The translations under genes were made by a program, and so were the position numbers. This document shows, one piece after another, positions 25,801-34,424 of a stretch of DNA of 41,918 nucleotides. The notes under the pieces are model-generated. The model searched no databases. It saw nothing but the letters and a program-made list of their open reading frames with translations, and was not told where the DNA came from. Location: the NCBI GenBank assembly GCA_030532905.1, contig JAUNKE010000014.1, forward strand, positions 1-41,918, read 5' to 3'. Position 1 is the first letter of the stretch; every line of letters starts with the position of its first letter. This DNA comes from Peptostreptococcaceae bacterium (GTDB lineage Bacteria > Bacillota > Clostridia > Peptostreptococcales > Filifactoraceae).

Positions 25801-26251
25801 CCTTATTCAATCGCCCGCCCGTCCGAATCGAGATATAATGACTTTCCAGCATCTCTTTCGGAATATATTTTTTCATCAACGCTTCGGCGGTGATGATACA
25901 GATTTCGTAGTTTTTTTGTATCAGCAAAAACAGATTGCTCAGCAATTTTCCTTCCTGCGTTCTGTTTTTGGCTTCAATCGAATAGAATCGAATGTCCTGA
26001 CTCTTGATAATCGCCGCTTGAACTCCGGATTTTGTAATCGCCTCATAGGCATCGTCCGCTTCTTTGTCCGAAGAATAAACGAGCACCAATTTTTTGCCAT
26101 GACGATTAAGATATAGCGCCAGCTCCGTACGCTGAACGGTTTGCAGTCCCGTTACCAATATATTTTTCTTGGATTGCAAAGCCTCTCGAAGCTGTGCATA
26201 TTCTTCCGACAAATCCAGTATTCTATCGATGGTCGTCTGTGAATTTTTCAT
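22862..26251 (-). CDS. mfd: Transcription-repair coupling factor Mfd
   Basis: A 1129-residue Mfd, which removes stalled RNA polymerase from damaged DNA and recruits UvrA. In order: UvrB-like N-terminal module, RNA-polymerase interaction domain around 470-560 (GDYVVHENYGIGRFLAVEQ), helicase motor with Walker A GDVGYGKTE (about 642) and DEEQ box (about 743), SATPIPRTLHMSLSG, the TRG region, and the C-terminal UvrA-binding domain. Length is normal. The ATG at 26251 is one base after the pth stop. Confidence 0.97.
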   Translation of the reverse strand: MKNSQTTIDRILDLSEEYAQLREALQSKKNILVTGLQTVQRTELALYLNRHGKKLVLVYSSDKEADDAYEAITKSGVQAAIIKSQDIRFYSIEAKNRTQEGKLLSNLFLLIQKNYEICIITAEALMKKYIPKEMLESHYISIRTGGRLNKDEFANRLIAMGYAREHKVEGVGMFAIRGGILDVFSPAMEHPVRIELFDDEVDSIRSFDIYTQKSIEKFQQIEIIPSKSFLLPEQSTVEKAIEQMKKDCNSETSKDILFDMERMERGQFFEGIEKYIDYFYAESTIFDYLEQEIVVLNDPVRVLERMEGAFEEYKDSFVNALEKGFAIQGQGNLLLTQDVILSHLKNYQNIYHTMLTAGIKNLKTDAIIPIETREMRNFNGKLMDFMNEVKYLRSMNYLVIISLRDENLVKGLQNLLQENGISSTRLVDDVLEKEINTVVFTERYFAGGSIYSKRKLAIFTKNEIYSPQKSGERKFKEKVKTKKIESFIELKAGDYVVHENYGIGRFLAVEQKEFDNITKDYIRIAYGAGDTLYLPLEQMAKIQRYIGNIREDGLKLSKLGGNEWKNTKKKAKKIVDLIAQDLVDLYAKRENEVGFAFSEDGAWQSEFEADFPFVETDDQLRAIAEVKADMQSNKIMDRLLCGDVGYGKTEVALRAVFKATMDSKQSAFLVPTTVLAQQHYNTFKERFRNFPIKVELLSRFRTTKEQEKVLEGLRTGEVDVLIGTHRILSKDIEFKDLGLIVVDEEQRFGVKDKEKLKKIRSNCDVLSLSATPIPRTLHMSLSGIRDITTLEEPPRERLAVLTYVMEAREGIISDAIMREINRGGQVYFVYNRVQSIEKMYNLLSELVPEARIAIAHGQMSSRKLENILDEFTQKHYDVLLCTTIIETGMDIGNANTIIVYGADKMGLSQLYQLRGRVGRTSRQGYAYFMYEKDQVLTEVAEKRLKTIKEFTEFGSGFKVAMRDLEIRGAGTLLGETQHGHIADIGYELYVKMLDESIKRLRGEEIEEEVDTEIDIKVNAYIPTEYIEDEMDKIEMYKKIASIRDLEDKYNIEEEMEDRFSDIPYSVYALTDVAYIRALGKKLKIGRISKTTRGVNFYSQKGQLIVQKDFQEKSEYKLLKKIANYLEKMV

Positions 26252-26252
26252 A

Positions 26253-26816
26253 TTATTTCCTATTGTATTTGTTCATCGCAATATCCACCGTCGTTTCAAC
26301 CGCCTCAATTGCCGCCGCCGCTGCCGTTTCTATCGATTGAATCATCGGCTCGATTTCACTTTTATCAAATTTACTCAGCACGAAACTCGCCAAATCCTGC
26401 TGAGGTCTCGGCTTGGATACGCCGATTCGAATTCTCGGAAAATCATCGAAGCCCAGCAGATAGATAATATTTTTCATTCCGTTGTGCGTTCCCGCGCTTC
26501 CCTTGTGACGAATACGGATTTGCCCGACCTCGATATCGATGTCATCATAGATGACAATCAAATTTTCTGCCGGCACCTTGTAATAATTCATCAGCTCCAT
26601 GACTGATTGTCCGCTCAAATTCATAAAAGTTTGCGGTTTCGCCAGCACGATTTTTTCCGTTCCGATTCTGCCTTCTCCGACAACCGCCTTAAATTTCAAA
26701 CGATCCATCCGTATGCTCAATCGTTTGGCGATTTCATCGATTGCAATAAAACCGACATTGTGCCGCGTTGCCTCATATTGTTTTCCGGGATTTCCTAGAC
26801 CAACAATAATATACAT
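26253..26816 (-). CDS. pth: Peptidyl-tRNA hydrolase
   Basis: A 187-residue Pth that recycles tRNA from dropped-off peptidyl-tRNAs. The substrate-binding Asn9 and catalytic His19 (GLGNPGKQYEATRHNVGF), and the YDDIDIEVG segment with its conserved Asp near 93, are intact. It sits after prs, separated by a terminator-like hairpin, and immediately before mfd. Confidence 0.96.
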   Translation of the reverse strand: MYIIVGLGNPGKQYEATRHNVGFIAIDEIAKRLSIRMDRLKFKAVVGEGRIGTEKIVLAKPQTFMNLSGQSVMELMNYYKVPAENLIVIYDDIDIEVGQIRIRHKGSAGTHNGMKNIIYLLGFDDFPRIRIGVSKPRPQQDLASFVLSKFDKSEIEPMIQSIETAAAAAIEAVETTVDIAMNKYNRK

Positions 26817-26827
26817 ATTTTCTCCTT

Positions 26828-26868
26828 AGCCCAAAAAAAGCCATACCACTGCGGGTACAGCTTTTCTT
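26828..26868 (-). terminator. Terminator-like hairpin between prs and pth
   Basis: AAAAGC-TG-TACC pairs with GGTA-TG-GCTTTT around a small loop with one internal mismatch pair; the minus strand ends in TTTTTTT. It would reduce but perhaps not abolish read-through from glmU-prs into pth-mfd. Confidence 0.65.
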
Positions 26869-26879
26869 ATCTTAAAATT

Positions 26880-27833
26880 CTATGGCTCAAACAGCTCGCT
26901 TACCGATTCTCCGTTGAAAATCTTCGTGATTGCCGAACCAAACAGATTCGCGGTGCTGAGCACCTTTATCTTATCAATTTGTTTTTCTTTCGTGAGAGGA
27001 ATTGTGTCCAAGACGATGACTTCGCTGAGCGGCGAATCTTGAATTCGCTCAATCGCACTTCCCGACAATACCGGATGCGTACAGCAAGAATAGATTTTGT
27101 TTGCGCCCGCCTCTTTGAGAGCTGCCGCCGCATTGCACAAAGTTCCCGCGGTATCGATCATATCGTCAAGCAAAATCAAGTTCTTATCTTTGACATCCCC
27201 GATAATATGCATTACTTCCGACACATTATTTTTCGGTCGTCTCTTATCCACAATCGCAATCGGCGCATCCAGATATTCGGCAAATTTTCGCGCTCTCGCC
27301 ACGCTGCCGTGATCCGGCGATACGACAACCAAATCCGGAATATGCATCGATTCAAAATGTTTTACCAAAATCGGTCCGCCAAGCAAGTGGTCAACCGGAA
27401 TATCAAAATATCCCTGAATCTGATTTGCATGCAAATCCATCGTCAATATTCTGTCCACCCCTGCAGCCGTCAACAAATTCGCTACCAGTTTCGCAGTAAT
27501 CGGATCTCTCGCTTTCGCTTTTCTGTCCTGTCTCGCATATCCATAGTATGGAATGACTGCTGTAATTCTTCCTGCCGATGCTCTCTTCATTGCGTCAATC
27601 ATAATCAGCATTTCCATTAGATTGTTGTTTACCGGCGCACAAGTCGATTGAATAATATACACATCCACTCCACGCACACTCTCGTCAATGTTGACGGAGA
27701 TTTCGCCATCGCTGAAAGTTTTCACTTCCGCCTTTCCCAAATCCAAGTTAAGATACTTTGCGATTTTTTCCGCCAAGTCCGGATTGGAATTTCCGGCAAA
27801 CAATTTGATTTTACTGCCACAGATAGAACCCAT
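26880..27833 (-). CDS. prs: Ribose-phosphate pyrophosphokinase
   Basis: A 317-residue PRPP synthase (ATP + ribose 5-phosphate to PRPP), supplying nucleotide, His and Trp synthesis. Conserved parts: [16 protein letters not shown], the ATP/Mg site [14 protein letters not shown], the signature [19 protein letters not shown], and the PRPP loop [11 protein letters not shown]. Full length. It follows glmU by 14 bases. Confidence 0.97.
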   Translation of the reverse strand: MGSICGSKIKLFAGNSNPDLAEKIAKYLNLDLGKAEVKTFSDGEISVNIDESVRGVDVYIIQSTCAPVNNNLMEMLIMIDAMKRASAGRITAVIPYYGYARQDRKAKARDPITAKLVANLLTAAGVDRILTMDLHANQIQGYFDIPVDHLLGGPILVKHFESMHIPDLVVVSPDHGSVARARKFAEYLDAPIAIVDKRRPKNNVSEVMHIIGDVKDKNLILLDDMIDTAGTLCNAAAALKEAGANKIYSCCTHPVLSGSAIERIQDSPLSEVIVLDTIPLTKEKQIDKIKVLSTANLFGSAITKIFNGESVSELFEP

Positions 27834-27847
27834 TTTTTCCTCCTAAT

Positions 27848-29182
27848 TTACTTTTTCCAATTTTCTTTGTTTATTTGACGCTCTCTTGCCAACGCGAGTG
27901 CGCTGTCCGGTACATTGTCCGTAATCGTCGAGCCCGCCGCCAAAGTTGCGTTCTCGCCAATCTCCACCGGTGCCACCAAGTTGACATTGGAGCCTACAAA
28001 AGCATTATCCCCTATCGTTGTTGTAAATTTATTCTTTCCGTCATAATTGACAAAGACTACACCGCAACCGATATTGACATTTTTCCCGACGATTGCGTCT
28101 CCGATATATGCCAAATGCGATGCCTTGGAGCCTTCTCCGAATTGCGCATTCTTCAGTTCGACAAAATCCCCGATTTTACAATGATTGCCGACTACGGTTT
28201 TCGGACGAAGATAGGCGTATGGACCCACCGTTACAAAATCGCCGACGGTTGCATCCACAATTGTTGAAGACCAAATCGTCGTATTTTCACCGATTTTTGC
28301 ATTTTCCAAAGTCGAATCCTCTTTGATGACGCTGTTTTTTCCGATGACGGTCTCACCGCGCAAATGACAATTCGGATAAATCACACAACCTTCCGCAATC
28401 TGAACGCGCGAATCGATATAGGTCACTTCCGGATGAACAATCGTTACACCGTTTTGCATATGCTTTTCGTTGATTTTTTTTCGTAAAAGAGTTTCCGCTT
28501 GCGCCAACTGCAATTTGCTGTTGATTCCCAGCATATTCTCCTCCGCAATCGGATAGGTTGCCACCTTGCTCTCCTTCGCGGCAAAGCCGAACACATCGGT
28601 CAGATAATATTCCCCCTGATCGTTTTCCGTTGTGATTTGAGAAATCGAGCGTTTGAGCAAGGCTCCGTCGATAATATAAGTGCCGACATTGACTTCTTTG
28701 ATTTGGCGTTGTTCCGGTGACGCGTCACGCTCCTCAACAATCTTTTCAAAGAAATCATCCTTTTTTATAATCCTGCCGTAGTCCTTCGGATTCGCCACCA
28801 CCGAGCTCATTAAAACGGCTCCGTAGCCTTCGGATTTTTTATTTATAAGACCTTCAAAATCCTCCGCGCTGATGAGCGGTGTGTCCCCGCAAGTGATAAT
28901 GACCTCATCGTCATCATGAACAAAATCCATCGCACACATGACCGCATGCCCGGTGCCGAGTTGCTGCTCCTGAACGGCATATTTCACCCGCTCGCCAAAA
29001 TATTGCTTCACTTCTTCGGCGCCATAGCCCACCACCAAAATGACTTCGGTTTGCTCATCGCGTTTTGCATTTTCTATCACATGCTCAAGCATCGGCTGAT
29101 TCCCGAGCGTATGCATCACTTTAGGCAAATCCGATTTCATTCGGGTTCCTTTGCCGGCAGCCAAAATAATTAATTTTTTCAT
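27848..29182 (-). CDS. glmU: Bifunctional N-acetyltransferase/uridylyltransferase GlmU
   Basis: A 444-residue GlmU making UDP-GlcNAc for the cell wall. N-terminal uridylyltransferase domain with AAGKGTRMKSDLPK (about 6-19) and TCGDTPLI; C-terminal left-handed beta-helix acetyltransferase with repeated hexapeptides from about residue 250 and the active-site region around HLAYIGDAIVG. ATG 29182 is chosen; an in-frame GTG two codons earlier overlaps the AAGGAG ribosome site. First gene of the cluster. Confidence 0.96.
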   Translation of the reverse strand: MKKLIILAAGKGTRMKSDLPKVMHTLGNQPMLEHVIENAKRDEQTEVILVVGYGAEEVKQYFGERVKYAVQEQQLGTGHAVMCAMDFVHDDDEVIITCGDTPLISAEDFEGLINKKSEGYGAVLMSSVVANPKDYGRIIKKDDFFEKIVEERDASPEQRQIKEVNVGTYIIDGALLKRSISQITTENDQGEYYLTDVFGFAAKESKVATYPIAEENMLGINSKLQLAQAETLLRKKINEKHMQNGVTIVHPEVTYIDSRVQIAEGCVIYPNCHLRGETVIGKNSVIKEDSTLENAKIGENTTIWSSTIVDATVGDFVTVGPYAYLRPKTVVGNHCKIGDFVELKNAQFGEGSKASHLAYIGDAIVGKNVNIGCGVVFVNYDGKNKFTTTIGDNAFVGSNVNLVAPVEIGENATLAAGSTITDNVPDSALALARERQINKENWKK

Positions 29183-29211
29183 TTGCACTCCTTGTTAATT
29201 TACCCCTACTC

Positions 29212-29217
29212 ATTATA
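29212..29217 (-). promoter_or_regulatory. -10 element ahead of glmU
   Basis: Minus-strand TATAAT, 30 bases upstream of the glmU start, in an A/T-rich region. The matching -35 is weak. Confidence 0.5.
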
Positions 29218-29261
29218 CAACCTTTTGCAAAATAAGTACATTATTTTTTGCTATTTTTGCA

Positions 29262-29345
29262 AATCCGTTCCGCTTCGCCCAAGCGCTTTCGATTTCTTTG
29301 AAAAGAACGAGAAAACAAGACTTTGCAAAGATACAAACAAAAGAT
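29262..29345 (-). repeat. Possible degenerate copy of the dispersed repeat
   Basis: The minus strand reads GTTTGTATCTTTGCAAAG, then GTTTTCTCG and GGGCGAAGCGGAACGG, resembling GTTTGTATTTGAATAAC, GTTTCTCG and CGAAGCGGAA of copies 1 and 3 in order, with extra bases between. Alignment by eye is weak. Confidence 0.25.
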
Positions 29346-29348
29346 TTT

Positions 29349-30065
29349 CTAATGAATTTGTCCGAGCACCTCTCCGATTTTTTCACGAATAATCAAATCG
29401 GCGATATAGTCTCTCGGAGTGGCATCGCGATTGATGAGTACAATGTATTTTCCTTTGAAATAATCAATGAGTCCGGCAGCCGGATAAACGGCGAGCGAAG
29501 TTCCGCCGATAATCAAAAGGTCAGCGTGTTGAATATGATAAACCGCCGAATGAATCGTCTCCGTATCCAACCCTTCTTCATAGAGCACCACATCGGGCTT
29601 GACCGTTCCGCCGCATTCGCAATGCGGAATATCTTTCGCAGTATCCACAAAATCCAAATCATAGCTCTTTTTACATCGCATGCAATAATTTCGCTGAATC
29701 GAGCCGTGCAATTCAATCACATTTTTGCTTCCCGCCATCTGATGCAAGCCGTCGATATTTTGGGTAATCACCGCCGACAGCTTCCCCTGCTTTTCAAGCT
29801 CCGCTAATTTGAAATGCGCCTTGTTCGGTTTTGCTTCACGGACAATAATTTTGTCCCGATAAAACTCAAAGAAATCACTTGGCTGACTCATAAAAAAACT
29901 GTGCGACAAAATCGTCTCCGGCGGAAATTTATATTTCAAATTATACAATCCGTCCACGCTTCGAAAATCCGGAATACCGCTCTCCGTCGAAACACCCGCT
30001 CCACCGAAAAATACGATGCTCTTCGACTCATCCACCATCTGTTGCAATCTTTCAATATCGCTCAT
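29349..30065 (-). CDS. Sirtuin NAD-dependent protein deacylase
   Basis: A 238-residue sirtuin. NAD-binding GGAGVSTESGIPDFR (about 21-35), TQNIDGLHQMAG, catalytic His120 (IELHGS), and a structural zinc site Cys128, Cys131, Cys149 and Cys151. It removes acyl groups from lysines using NAD. Start is ATG 30065 after GGAGG; the longer frame upstream is not needed. It follows the ABC-2 permease genes by about 60 bases and may be co-transcribed with them. Confidence 0.92.
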   Translation of the reverse strand: MSDIERLQQMVDESKSIVFFGGAGVSTESGIPDFRSVDGLYNLKYKFPPETILSHSFFMSQPSDFFEFYRDKIIVREAKPNKAHFKLAELEKQGKLSAVITQNIDGLHQMAGSKNVIELHGSIQRNYCMRCKKSYDLDFVDTAKDIPHCECGGTVKPDVVLYEEGLDTETIHSAVYHIQHADLLIIGGTSLAVYPAAGLIDYFKGKYIVLINRDATPRDYIADLIIREKIGEVLGQIH

Positions 30066-30128
30066 AAAAACCTCCTTCCGTTTCAGTAATCCTTTGTCCC
30101 AAGGTTCAACTCCCAATCTCCCCCCTGA

Positions 30129-30929
30129 TCAATTCCCCAATCCGTCATATCTCCTCAACGATTTGTAAAATAGCACCTTTGACAGAATAAAAATGACAAG
30201 AACCGAAAAAAACGGCATAATATCAAAAATAAATTCATCCTTGCTCAACAATACACTCGCCGGAGTAGCGCCCAAAAAAGCAATCGGTATGACCGTCCCA
30301 AGCAGAATTCGACCGAGCGTTCCGAATATCGAAACCGGATATCTTGAGAATCCGACCAACTCCATCAGCGAATCATAAGGCGTGTAGCGATAGCCGGTAT
30401 AGAATAAAAAGCTTTGGCACACCAACACCAGCGAATAAAGCAGTGTAATGCCCGAAAAAGAAAAGAGCAATGCATTGAGTAGCGTCCAAAAGCTTATCTC
30501 TATGCTCATGCAACAATAGATAAAAATCAACAATCCGATTATCGCTCCGATAACGGATTCTACATTCAACTCTCGACAGCGTATCATCAATATGCTGTCC
30601 ACCGGCTTTGTCAAAAACATTTCCAATTCCCCATTGAAAATATATTTCTTCAGATTTCTGAAATTCCCGAAAAAGAATTGAAACACATTGATATTTATCG
30701 AGTAAATCGAAAACAACAGCAGCATATCTCGATAACTCCAGTCGCCGATTCGATTAAAATTTCGAAAGAGAATTCCCAGCGATGAAATTTGGAGCGCCGT
30801 CGTTGTCAACACGACAAACAATCCGATTTTCATATCTTTGTAAAAGGCGATTTTCGATTTCAAATTGTATTTTATAAATATCACAAAAATCTTCATGCTT
30901 CGAAAAAATCCGCTCATGCTATCCTCCAT
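30129..30929 (-). CDS. ABC-2 type permease (second subunit)
   Basis: A 266-residue membrane protein with about six helices, of the ABC2 membrane 6 (DUF990-like) type. The segment NLKKYIFNGELEMFLTKPVD and the following helices are typical of paired permeases that sit after an ABC ATPase gene. Its start overlaps the preceding permease gene by about ten bases. The exported substrate is unknown, and the ATPase of this locus is truncated. Confidence 0.8.
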   Translation of the reverse strand: MEDSMSGFFRSMKIFVIFIKYNLKSKIAFYKDMKIGLFVVLTTTALQISSLGILFRNFNRIGDWSYRDMLLLFSIYSININVFQFFFGNFRNLKKYIFNGELEMFLTKPVDSILMIRCRELNVESVIGAIIGLLIFIYCCMSIEISFWTLLNALLFSFSGITLLYSLVLVCQSFLFYTGYRYTPYDSLMELVGFSRYPVSIFGTLGRILLGTVIPIAFLGATPASVLLSKDEFIFDIMPFFSVLVIFILSKVLFYKSLRRYDGLGN

Positions 30930-31704
30930 TTAGATTAACATTTTTTTCCAGTTTATGAAATAGAATTTGCATCGTTATAAAAAATATTATTATCCATACG
31001 AGCTGAAGAATATAAAATCCGAGCATCGTCTTTTCTTTCCCCGTGAAAAATAAAATCGAGATATAAGTCATACCGGCAAAAGGTAGGCGTCTAAAAATAA
31101 GATAAATTCCACTCGGCAAAAAATCGAGCGGAAATAATCTGCCGGTGAAGAAAAATAAAATCGCATTTTTCAACAATGAAATACCCCAATCCGATTCCGT
31201 CCAAAAAGTCAACAGCGCCATATTTATGTCAAACAATATGTAGGTGATGATGCCCAAAACCGCCGACATCAAAAACAGAGACAACTCTTTTACGCTCACC
31301 GAAGAAAACACAGCCGTATAGATAAAGAATAATGGACTGAGCAATAAAAAATTGAAACAGACGATGCCGAGATTCTTCATAAATATCGACAAAGGATAAT
31401 TGTACGGTTTAGACAATGCATTTACAATATTTCCCGTTTTTATCTCCCTGCTTACAAAATAAATATTCGGATAAGAGAACAAGGAAGTTGTAAATACCAT
31501 CGCCGCGATATATTTATGGATGGATTGGAAATCCCAGACGGATATTGACGATTGATTGTAGAAAATTGCAGTCCACAAAAATGTCAGTATCACATATCTT
31601 AAAATCGTCTTGATAACCAAATCGAACAATATGCCGAAGTCCATCGTTTGAATTTTTATTCCGGAGCGGAAAAAGCCCCGGCACCGATTCCATTTACAAA
31701 TCAT
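30919..31704 (-). CDS. ABC-2 type permease (first subunit), altered N terminus
   Basis: A 261-residue membrane protein similar in layout to its downstream partner ([19 protein letters not shown] is the counterpart of the GELEMFLTKP region). The first 24 residues (with [13 protein letters not shown]) look unlike a membrane-protein start and arise where the truncated ATPase gene ends; the two genes overlap by 11 bases in different frames. This suggests that a deletion joined the two genes, and the true start may be lost or lie at the internal Met near residue 21. Confidence 0.65.
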   Translation of the reverse strand: MICKWNRCRGFFRSGIKIQTMDFGILFDLVIKTILRYVILTFLWTAIFYNQSSISVWDFQSIHKYIAAMVFTTSLFSYPNIYFVSREIKTGNIVNALSKPYNYPLSIFMKNLGIVCFNFLLLSPLFFIYTAVFSSVSVKELSLFLMSAVLGIITYILFDINMALLTFWTESDWGISLLKNAILFFFTGRLFPLDFLPSGIYLIFRRLPFAGMTYISILFFTGKEKTMLGFYILQLVWIIIFFITMQILFHKLEKNVNLNGG

Positions 31705-32023
31705 TCCACAGTTGCCCCCGATGTCCGATCAGCACCCCGACATATTGTTTGATTGCATCTTCGGTCAAAGCCTTGCCGTCATTTATAATCTCAATTCTTC
31801 CCGAAGTCGGATGAAGGACACCGCAAATAATCTTAATCAGCGTCGATTTGCCGGCGCCGTTCAAGCCGATCAGACCTACTATTTCTCCGCTTTCTATCGC
31901 AAAAGAAATATTTTTTAAAGCGCTGATGTCCTTTGAAGAGCTCTTATTTAATTTGATTCGATAGACTTTTGAAATATCGTCACATTTTATTTTCATCTTC
32001 GCCACCAAAACGGATGAATCCAC
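31694..32023 (-). pseudogene. Truncated ABC transporter ATPase
   Basis: A 109-residue N-terminal fragment of an ABC-2 ATPase. Walker A (GLNGAGKST) and the Q-loop region ending [10 protein letters not shown] are present, but the frame stops there, so the signature motif, Walker B and switch His are missing; intact relatives are about 320 residues. The two permease genes follow directly. The natural reading is loss of roughly 600 bases. Start may be the internal Met at 31996 ([13 protein letters not shown]). Confidence 0.8.
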
Positions 32024-32099
32024 TTAAAATATTACCTTCATTGTGATATAAACCACTGTTCTTCAATAAGTCAACGGATTTTTCAAACTTCAAATTCGC

Positions 32100-32936
32100 T
32101 TACCGCGCATCGTCCAGATTGATGCTTTCCGAAATAAAATATTCATATCCATGCTGCTTGCAGTATTCGGCGATTTGCTTCTCACCGGACTTGTCTTTCG
32201 CATATTCAGTCAGGTAAATCTCAATATTTTTCCGCTTGCATTTTTGTAAATATTCCTTGTAGTAATCCGAAGTTTCTTCCTCTTGAAGAATCAATTCCTT
32301 TTTCTCAAAATCAATATTCGTAAAAACACATTCCTGATTGACCGCGTCGATTCGTATCGACGGATTTTGCTCCTCAAGCAAAGCTTTGGTGACAAAAAAG
32401 TCGCCGCCATTGACCATCAGCTCTTTTTCCAATCGATTCAAATTCGCGAAAATCGACAGCAGTCCTTGAAAGATTTTTTCATCCGGAAAGTGATAATACA
32501 CATCCGCATTATCCAAGAAAAATCCGTCCACTCCTTTTTGAACAAAATCCTGCGCTTGCAAATCGATATTCCTTTGCCAACCTTCATCCGAAACATCGAC
32601 CCATTGCTCGTCATCCCAGTTCTTGTAATCTCCGATTACCAGATGCTCAAACTCGGCATAAAAATCCCGAAATTCTTCCAGCGAACCGATATTCAGATAA
32701 GAATACACCTTCACGCCGTGTTGATGCAATCGCCTGATATCTTCTTCGGAATAATAGCTCGCATCGATGACCACCTTCTTATAGTCAAAAAGCTGCTCCA
32801 AACTTTCCGGCTCAAGCCCGATGAATACCCCGTAATCCTTTTTTTCTTTGCTGCACGCAACCGTCTGAAAAATAAGCAGCATGGCTAGGCAAAGACAAAT
32901 CTTTCTTATAAAATTCTTTTTTTGCATCATAATCAT
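32100..32936 (-). CDS. GH114-like lipoprotein (putative endo-alpha-1,4-polygalactosaminidase family)
   Basis: A 278-residue lipoprotein: signal peptide with lipobox VAC (Cys28), then a TIM-barrel-like domain with KKVVIDASYYSEEDI, VYSYLNIGSLEEFRDF, and the acidic motif GVDGFFLDNADVYYHF, which fits the GH114/TM1410 fold. Some members cleave galactosaminogalactan-type polymers; many are uncharacterised. The catalytic Asp candidate is in FFLDNAD. It has its own promoter and lies upstream of the decayed ABC-2 locus. Confidence 0.7.
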   Translation of the reverse strand: MIMMQKKNFIRKICLCLAMLLIFQTVACSKEKKDYGVFIGLEPESLEQLFDYKKVVIDASYYSEEDIRRLHQHGVKVYSYLNIGSLEEFRDFYAEFEHLVIGDYKNWDDEQWVDVSDEGWQRNIDLQAQDFVQKGVDGFFLDNADVYYHFPDEKIFQGLLSIFANLNRLEKELMVNGGDFFVTKALLEEQNPSIRIDAVNQECVFTNIDFEKKELILQEEETSDYYKEYLQKCKRKNIEIYLTEYAKDKSGEKQIAEYCKQHGYEYFISESINLDDAR

Positions 32937-32989
32937 TTACAAAATTTCCCTAATCGCATCTGAGCAATTTTTTTCAAAGCGTTTATCTT

Positions 32990-33018
32990 ATTATAAGACA
33001 AAGCATTTTCATTTGCAA
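32990..33018 (-). promoter_or_regulatory. Promoter of the GH114-like gene
   Basis: Minus-strand TTGCAA (33013-33018), 17-base spacer, TATAAT (32990-32995). The remainder of 33019-33140 shows no gene. Confidence 0.6.
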
Positions 33019-33140
33019 TCGTACAATCGCTTTTTACTTCGCCTATTCGTTCAATCCGCTTCTATTGAGATTTTTGAGTAAAAAGATGTTTCTGCATCCA
33101 TCGAAGTCTTCTTACATCCTTGTTTTGATTTTCGGGTAAC

Positions 33141-33164
33141 AAAAAAGGATGTAATTCTACATCC
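33141..33164 (-). terminator. Terminator of infC-rpmI-rplT
   Basis: GGATGTA (33147-33153) pairs with TACATCC (33158-33164); six T follow on the minus strand. Nine bases after the rplT stop. Confidence 0.85.
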
Positions 33165-33172
33165 CCGATTGA

Positions 33173-33529
33173 TTAAGCTAGAGCTTTCTTTGCAGTTTCC
33201 ACTAATTGCTTGAAACCTTCCGCATCATGAATTGCCATTTCAGAAAGCATTTTTCTGTTGATATTGATATTTGATTTTTTCAATCCGTTCATGAACTTTG
33301 AATAGCTGAGTCCGTATTGTCTCGTTCCCGCATTGATTCTTGCAATCCAAAGCTTACGGAAATCTCTTTTCTTAAGTTTTCTCCCTTTATATGAATGTGC
33401 AAGGGATTTCATTACGAATTCATTCGCCGGTCTGAACAGTTTGCTTCTTGCTCCTCTGAATCCTTTTGCCAATTTCAATACTTTTTTATGTTTTTTTCGT
33501 GCGTTTAACGCTCTTTTTACTCTTGCCAT
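33173..33529 (-). CDS. rplT: 50S ribosomal protein L20
   Basis: A 118-residue bL20 ([16 protein letters not shown] start; [13 protein letters not shown] core). It assembles early onto 23S rRNA and, in Firmicutes, also represses its own operon by binding the infC leader. Third gene of infC-rpmI-rplT. Confidence 0.97.
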   Translation of the reverse strand: MARVKRALNARKKHKKVLKLAKGFRGARSKLFRPANEFVMKSLAHSYKGRKLKKRDFRKLWIARINAGTRQYGLSYSKFMNGLKKSNININRKMLSEMAIHDAEGFKQLVETAKKALA

Positions 33530-33541
33530 GTCAGCCTCCTC

Positions 33542-33739
33542 CTAGATATATGGTAGCAATCTTTCAATTCTTGATTGATCACCTTTTGTTACAATACCTG
33601 CTTGTCTAAGGTTTCTTTTTGTCTTAGCACTTTTCTTAGTCAGTATATGTCTTTTGAAAGCTTTTGCTCTCTTTAACTTACCACTTCCAGTTGCTTTGAA
33701 TCGCTTGTTCGCTCCACGATGAGTTTTCATTTTCGGCAT
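33542..33739 (-). CDS. rpmI: 50S ribosomal protein L35
   Basis: A 65-residue bL35 beginning [15 protein letters not shown], rich in Lys/Arg, standard length. AGGAGG precedes the ATG. Lies 13 bases after infC and 12 before rplT. Confidence 0.97.
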   Translation of the reverse strand: MPKMKTHRGANKRFKATGSGKLKRAKAFKRHILTKKSAKTKRNLRQAGIVTKGDQSRIERLLPYI

Positions 33740-33752
33740 AACTTCATCCTCC

Positions 33753-34268
33753 TTATATTTTTTTCTTTGGTTCCAATGTCAGAACCAAGTTATTGCCCTC
33801 AAATTTTGGATCTTTATCCGGTGTTCCGGCATCTCCAACCAGTTCAACAAAAGTCTTGATTACCTGATAACCAATTTCCTTATGGCCCAATTCTCTTCCT
33901 CGAAATCTAACAGCCACTTTGACTTTATCTCCTGCCTCTAGGAATTTTGCTGCATTCTTTGCCTTTGTTTTCAAATCGTTGTCTTCAATCGAAGGTCGAA
34001 GTCGAATTTCTTTCAGTACAACTACTTTTTGTTTCTTTCGAGCCTCTTTTTCCTTCTTTGAAGCCTCATACTTATACTTGCCGTAATCCATTATTTTGCA
34101 TACCGGTGGATTGGCATTAGGCGATATTTTTACCAGATCAAGATTTTTTTCATTAGCCAAAGCTTGAGCGTCTCGACTCGACATAATTCCTAACTGTTCA
34201 CCATCCGAACCAATTAGACGAATTTCCTTGTCACGAATTTGCTCATTGATTTGCTGCTCTTTGATAAT
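33753..34268 (-). CDS. infC: Translation initiation factor IF-3, AUU start
   Basis: A 171-residue IF-3 with N domain ([21 protein letters not shown]), linker and C domain ([27 protein letters not shown]). The start is read as ATT at 34266-34268: the GGAGGTG site at 34272-34278 lies at the right distance only from this codon, whereas the ATG at 34280 and the GTG at 34274 overlap the site. An AUU start is a known autoregulatory feature of infC, since IF-3 discriminates against it. Preceded by an L20-type leader. Confidence 0.9.
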   Translation of the reverse strand: MIKEQQINEQIRDKEIRLIGSDGEQLGIMSSRDAQALANEKNLDLVKISPNANPPVCKIMDYGKYKYEASKKEKEARKKQKVVVLKEIRLRPSIEDNDLKTKAKNAAKFLEAGDKVKVAVRFRGRELGHKEIGYQVIKTFVELVGDAGTPDKDPKFEGNNLVLTLEPKKKI

Positions 34269-34302
34269 GTTCACCTCCATAATTTTGATTATCAAAAAAT
34301 CA

Positions 34303-34334
34303 ATAAAAAAAGACGGATTGTAAAAAAATCCGCC
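34303..34334 (-). terminator. Attenuator terminator in the infC leader
   Basis: GGCGGATT pairs with AATCCGTC (34312-34319 and 34327-34334, one wobble), followed by TTTTTTT on the minus strand, before any gene of the operon. Confidence 0.8.
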
Positions 34335-34418
34335 AAAATAAAATGAATTTGCTTCATAATTTCGTAACCCTATGAACTCGAAGTTGTAGGGTGAGAGCGG
34401 ACCTCTACTTAATCAACA
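34335..34418 (-). promoter_or_regulatory. L20-type autoregulatory leader of infC operon
   Basis: Minus-strand leader with AGAGGTCCGCTCT hairpin and ACCCTACAACTTCGAGTTCATAGGGT pairing, then the attenuator. Layout matches the L20 leader of Firmicutes infC-rpmI-rplT operons, where excess L20 promotes termination. Not folded by program. Confidence 0.7.
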
Positions 34419-34424
34419 CTACAT

